Assembly: GCA_036852015.1 (NCBI GenBank)
Contig: JAANDG010000102.1
Span: forward strand, 248,001-312,000
Length of the DNA stretch: 64,000 nucleotides
Source of the DNA: Pelodera strongyloides
Taxonomy: Eukaryota; Nematoda; Chromadorea; Rhabditida; Rhabditidae
Reading direction: 5' to 3'
Shown one piece after another: positions 62,071-64,000 of this stretch. The number at the start of each line of letters is the position of its first letter. Position 1 is the stretch's first letter. The position numbers were made by a program, and so were the translations under genes. A model generated the notes under the pieces. The model saw nothing but the letters and a program-made list of their open reading frames with translations. It was not told where the DNA came from and did not search any database.

Positions 62071-63744
62071 CCAAGCAGGGCAACGGGCCTTCTTAATATT
62101 CTCGATCAAAAAGTGACCCCAAATGACCCAATCCGAATCCAAGACATCTCCGGTTTCAAGGAGATTCAAGTGTTGGGGAATGGCCGATTTGGAGAGGTTC
62201 TATTATCATAAATTATTCAAACTATGACCAAAATCATGCCGGGATTTCAACTCAAACTTGAGACTGAGGAATTATAACATCAAATTGTGTTAAGCACAGT
62301 AATTTTTTTGGAAACTAAAGTTTTAGTTTCAAATCAGGTTGTGAAGTTCATGGACATGACGCGTCGAACGTTCGTGACATGTAAGACGGTCAAAATGGAA
62401 ATGTTTGATCATTGGAGTCAGGACATGCGGAGGATATCAGTTGTTAGTACTAGTGATTATAATTTTTTTGCGATAAAAGAACGACATAAAATACATGAGC
62501 CAGCAAAATAATAACACAGCATGACCTACTTTAACCCAAAAAGATACATTCACGCTTTTTTCTAGAGACTTAACAATTTCATTGCGGAGTTTCGAATTCT
62601 CCGTGAGATCAGTCATAACTCGGACAGGATTGCGAACTTCATTGGCATATACTCAGATATGGAGAAGTTGTACATATTCACCGAATATCTTCCAAATGGA
62701 TCAGTTAGGGATCGAATTACTAAGGAAAGTCTGTCTGAAGAGACCGCAACACGCTACTTCTCACAGGTATACAACATTAACTATATGTAATTACTTATAA
62801 TCTGACCCAACACCTGGTTATTTTCTTTCCAGTTTATTAGGATGTGCTGGTATTATATTCTCAATATTTTTGTTTTCTTAAATCATTTCAGACGGTTGAA
62901 GCAGTCAGCTACTTGCATAATATGAATCCTCCAATCATACACCGCGATATTAAAGGTATCTGTAAAATCAACATTTCATTCACAGTTACTTGTGCCGAGT
63001 GTGTAGTTTTTGGATTGCAAAGTATTCGATTCCTGCAGATGGTCGTAAAAATACCGCTTTATTAAGTCTGTGCAGTGAGCGGGCTAACGAACCGAGATAA
63101 GACAATTTCTGATTTTTTTTAAATTTGAATACACATTTTGCAACCTTACGGATTTAACTAGCATTGACCATATACTTTCTTAAAGAATGCCTATGATCCA
63201 GGAATGCGATTTTATGTATGTACTTCTGAGCTCAGAACCCCGAATCAATCAAAAGTAGAGGGTAACGTGTGTGCAACTGTAGACGTAAACGTATATTATT
63301 GTCACTTTTCGAGTGTCATTACTTTTGGTTTGCATATACATTTGCAGGACTCAACTATTGATGGCAATCTGCCAAGGAAATATTACGATTACTATTAATG
63401 CATTTTAGCCGCTAATCTGCTGATAACAATCAGTGGAAGTATTAAATTGGCCAACTTCGGATTGGTTAGGGACCTTGCGGTGGATGGTTTTGGTACAGCA
63501 ATTGCAAGTGAAATTTCACTCGACTTTAGAGGTATGTATTGAGATCAATCGATTCTTGTCTTGAGCAATTGCGGATTCTTCGCTAAAAGACCACACAAAG
63601 TATATTACAAAGAAGTTATGCAAGAACTTTCAATGCTCACACCTTATTTATCTAAGGCACACTGTTGTATGCTGCCCCAGAGGTGTTGTCTAGTGAATTG
63701 GGGCCCGGAAACAGAATGTCCTACGGAATGGCAGCTGATATTTG
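62071..63744 (+). CDS. Protein kinase-like gene with NFG motif (partial)
   Basis: Exons: 62071-62196, 62338-62439, 62566-62766, 62892-62955, 63409-63531, 63657-63744, in phase; both ends are incomplete. Kinase landmarks in order: glycine loop LGNGRFGEV, a VAIK-like CKTVKM with the ATP-site lysine, alpha-C glutamate in AEFRILREIS, hinge IFTEYLPNGSV, catalytic loop HRDIKAANLL, then LANFGLVRD where DFG is expected, and AAPEV (APE). The layout is most like STE-group MAP3K or related kinases (HRDIKxxN, GTxxxxAPE). The metal-binding Asp of DFG is Asn, so catalysis is doubtful. The first listed exon starts in phase 0 with no ATG, so upstream exons exist. The last exon ends ADIW in phase 2, and the rest lies beyond 64000. 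Confidence 0.85.
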
Positions 63745-64000
63745 GTGAGTTCTTCCTGGTACTTAAGAGACTGCAGAGATCACCACAAAACAATCAACTA
63801 AATCACCAGAAAACATATAAAATACACACTGTTGCGACATACATATTTACCTTATGATCTGAAGAAGAGTGCACTATTCAAAGTACGTCACTTTCAAGCG
63901 AGACTACGTGATAAAACTTTATGAATGCGTCAATTTTAAGGTGTGATCAATACGGGGATTTTAGTGCGTAATATAGTGAAATAGTGTTGTGATAAGAGAG
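63745..64000 (+). other. Intron of the kinase-like gene at the window edge
   Basis: Begins with a GTGAGT donor. An acceptor-like TTTTAAG at about 63940 is followed by a frame that stops after a few residues and does not look like kinase, so the true next exon is probably outside the window. Confidence 0.45.

Noticed and set aside
63941..63970. Next kinase exon after the TTTTAAG at about 63940
   Set aside because: Reads only a few residues (WCDQYGDFSA) to a stop and does not continue the kinase fold after ADIW.

Overview
The window looks like nuclear DNA of a clade V (rhabditine or strongylid-type) nematode. It is AT-rich. Protein-coding exons are short, with TTTCAG-type acceptors and GT donors. 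Start codons often lie just after an acceptor, as expected for spliced-leader trans-splicing. Gene families also fit: a CNGCK-type nuclear receptor, a Cys-type secreted glutathione peroxidase and a single-domain saposin-like protein. The species cannot be named from sequence alone. All exon models below come from reading splice sites by eye, and reading phase was checked across every junction given.

Layout. 150-379 (+): last exon of an unidentified gene. 2733-2896 (-): broken N-terminal exon of a cytochrome P450. 6054-8495 (+): nuclear hormone receptor, 10 exons, 401 aa, with a tRNA-derived hairpin repeat in its last intron. 9542-14442 (+): NHA/SLC9B-type cation/proton antiporter, about 16 exons. 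15414-17616 (-): arginase-family ureohydrolase, 10 exons, 332 aa, convergent with the antiporter. 25156-39681 (+): coiled-coil protein, 21 exons, 799 aa, with an alternative 5' start at 23376-23700. 32944-38178 (-): predicted membrane protein on the opposite strand, most of it nested in one intron of the coiled-coil gene. 45502-47809 (+): ZIP13-type zinc transporter, 353 aa. 51157-53778 (-): secreted Cys glutathione peroxidase, 222 aa. 54973-56683 (+): candidate 55-aa secreted peptide whose signal-peptide exon lies in a 90-bp tandem duplication. 59033-60057 (+): saposin-like preproprotein, 167 aa. 62071-63744 (+): protein kinase-like gene that runs off the right edge and has NFG in place of DFG.

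The spaces between genes hold several repeat types. These are a TTAA-flanked ~870-bp inverted-repeat element with a CCCCGATTTCGCCCCGAT satellite core (60130-61001), two copies of a ~190-bp inverted-repeat element (18615 and 57916), a possible 512-bp TTAA element (49515), several tRNA-like sequences with pol III boxes, and short tandem repeats. The genes are unrelated in function and do not form an operon or pathway. Notable points are the small secreted peptide, the likely pseudokinase, the Asp-Asn antiporter site, the nested antisense gene and the TTAA element families.
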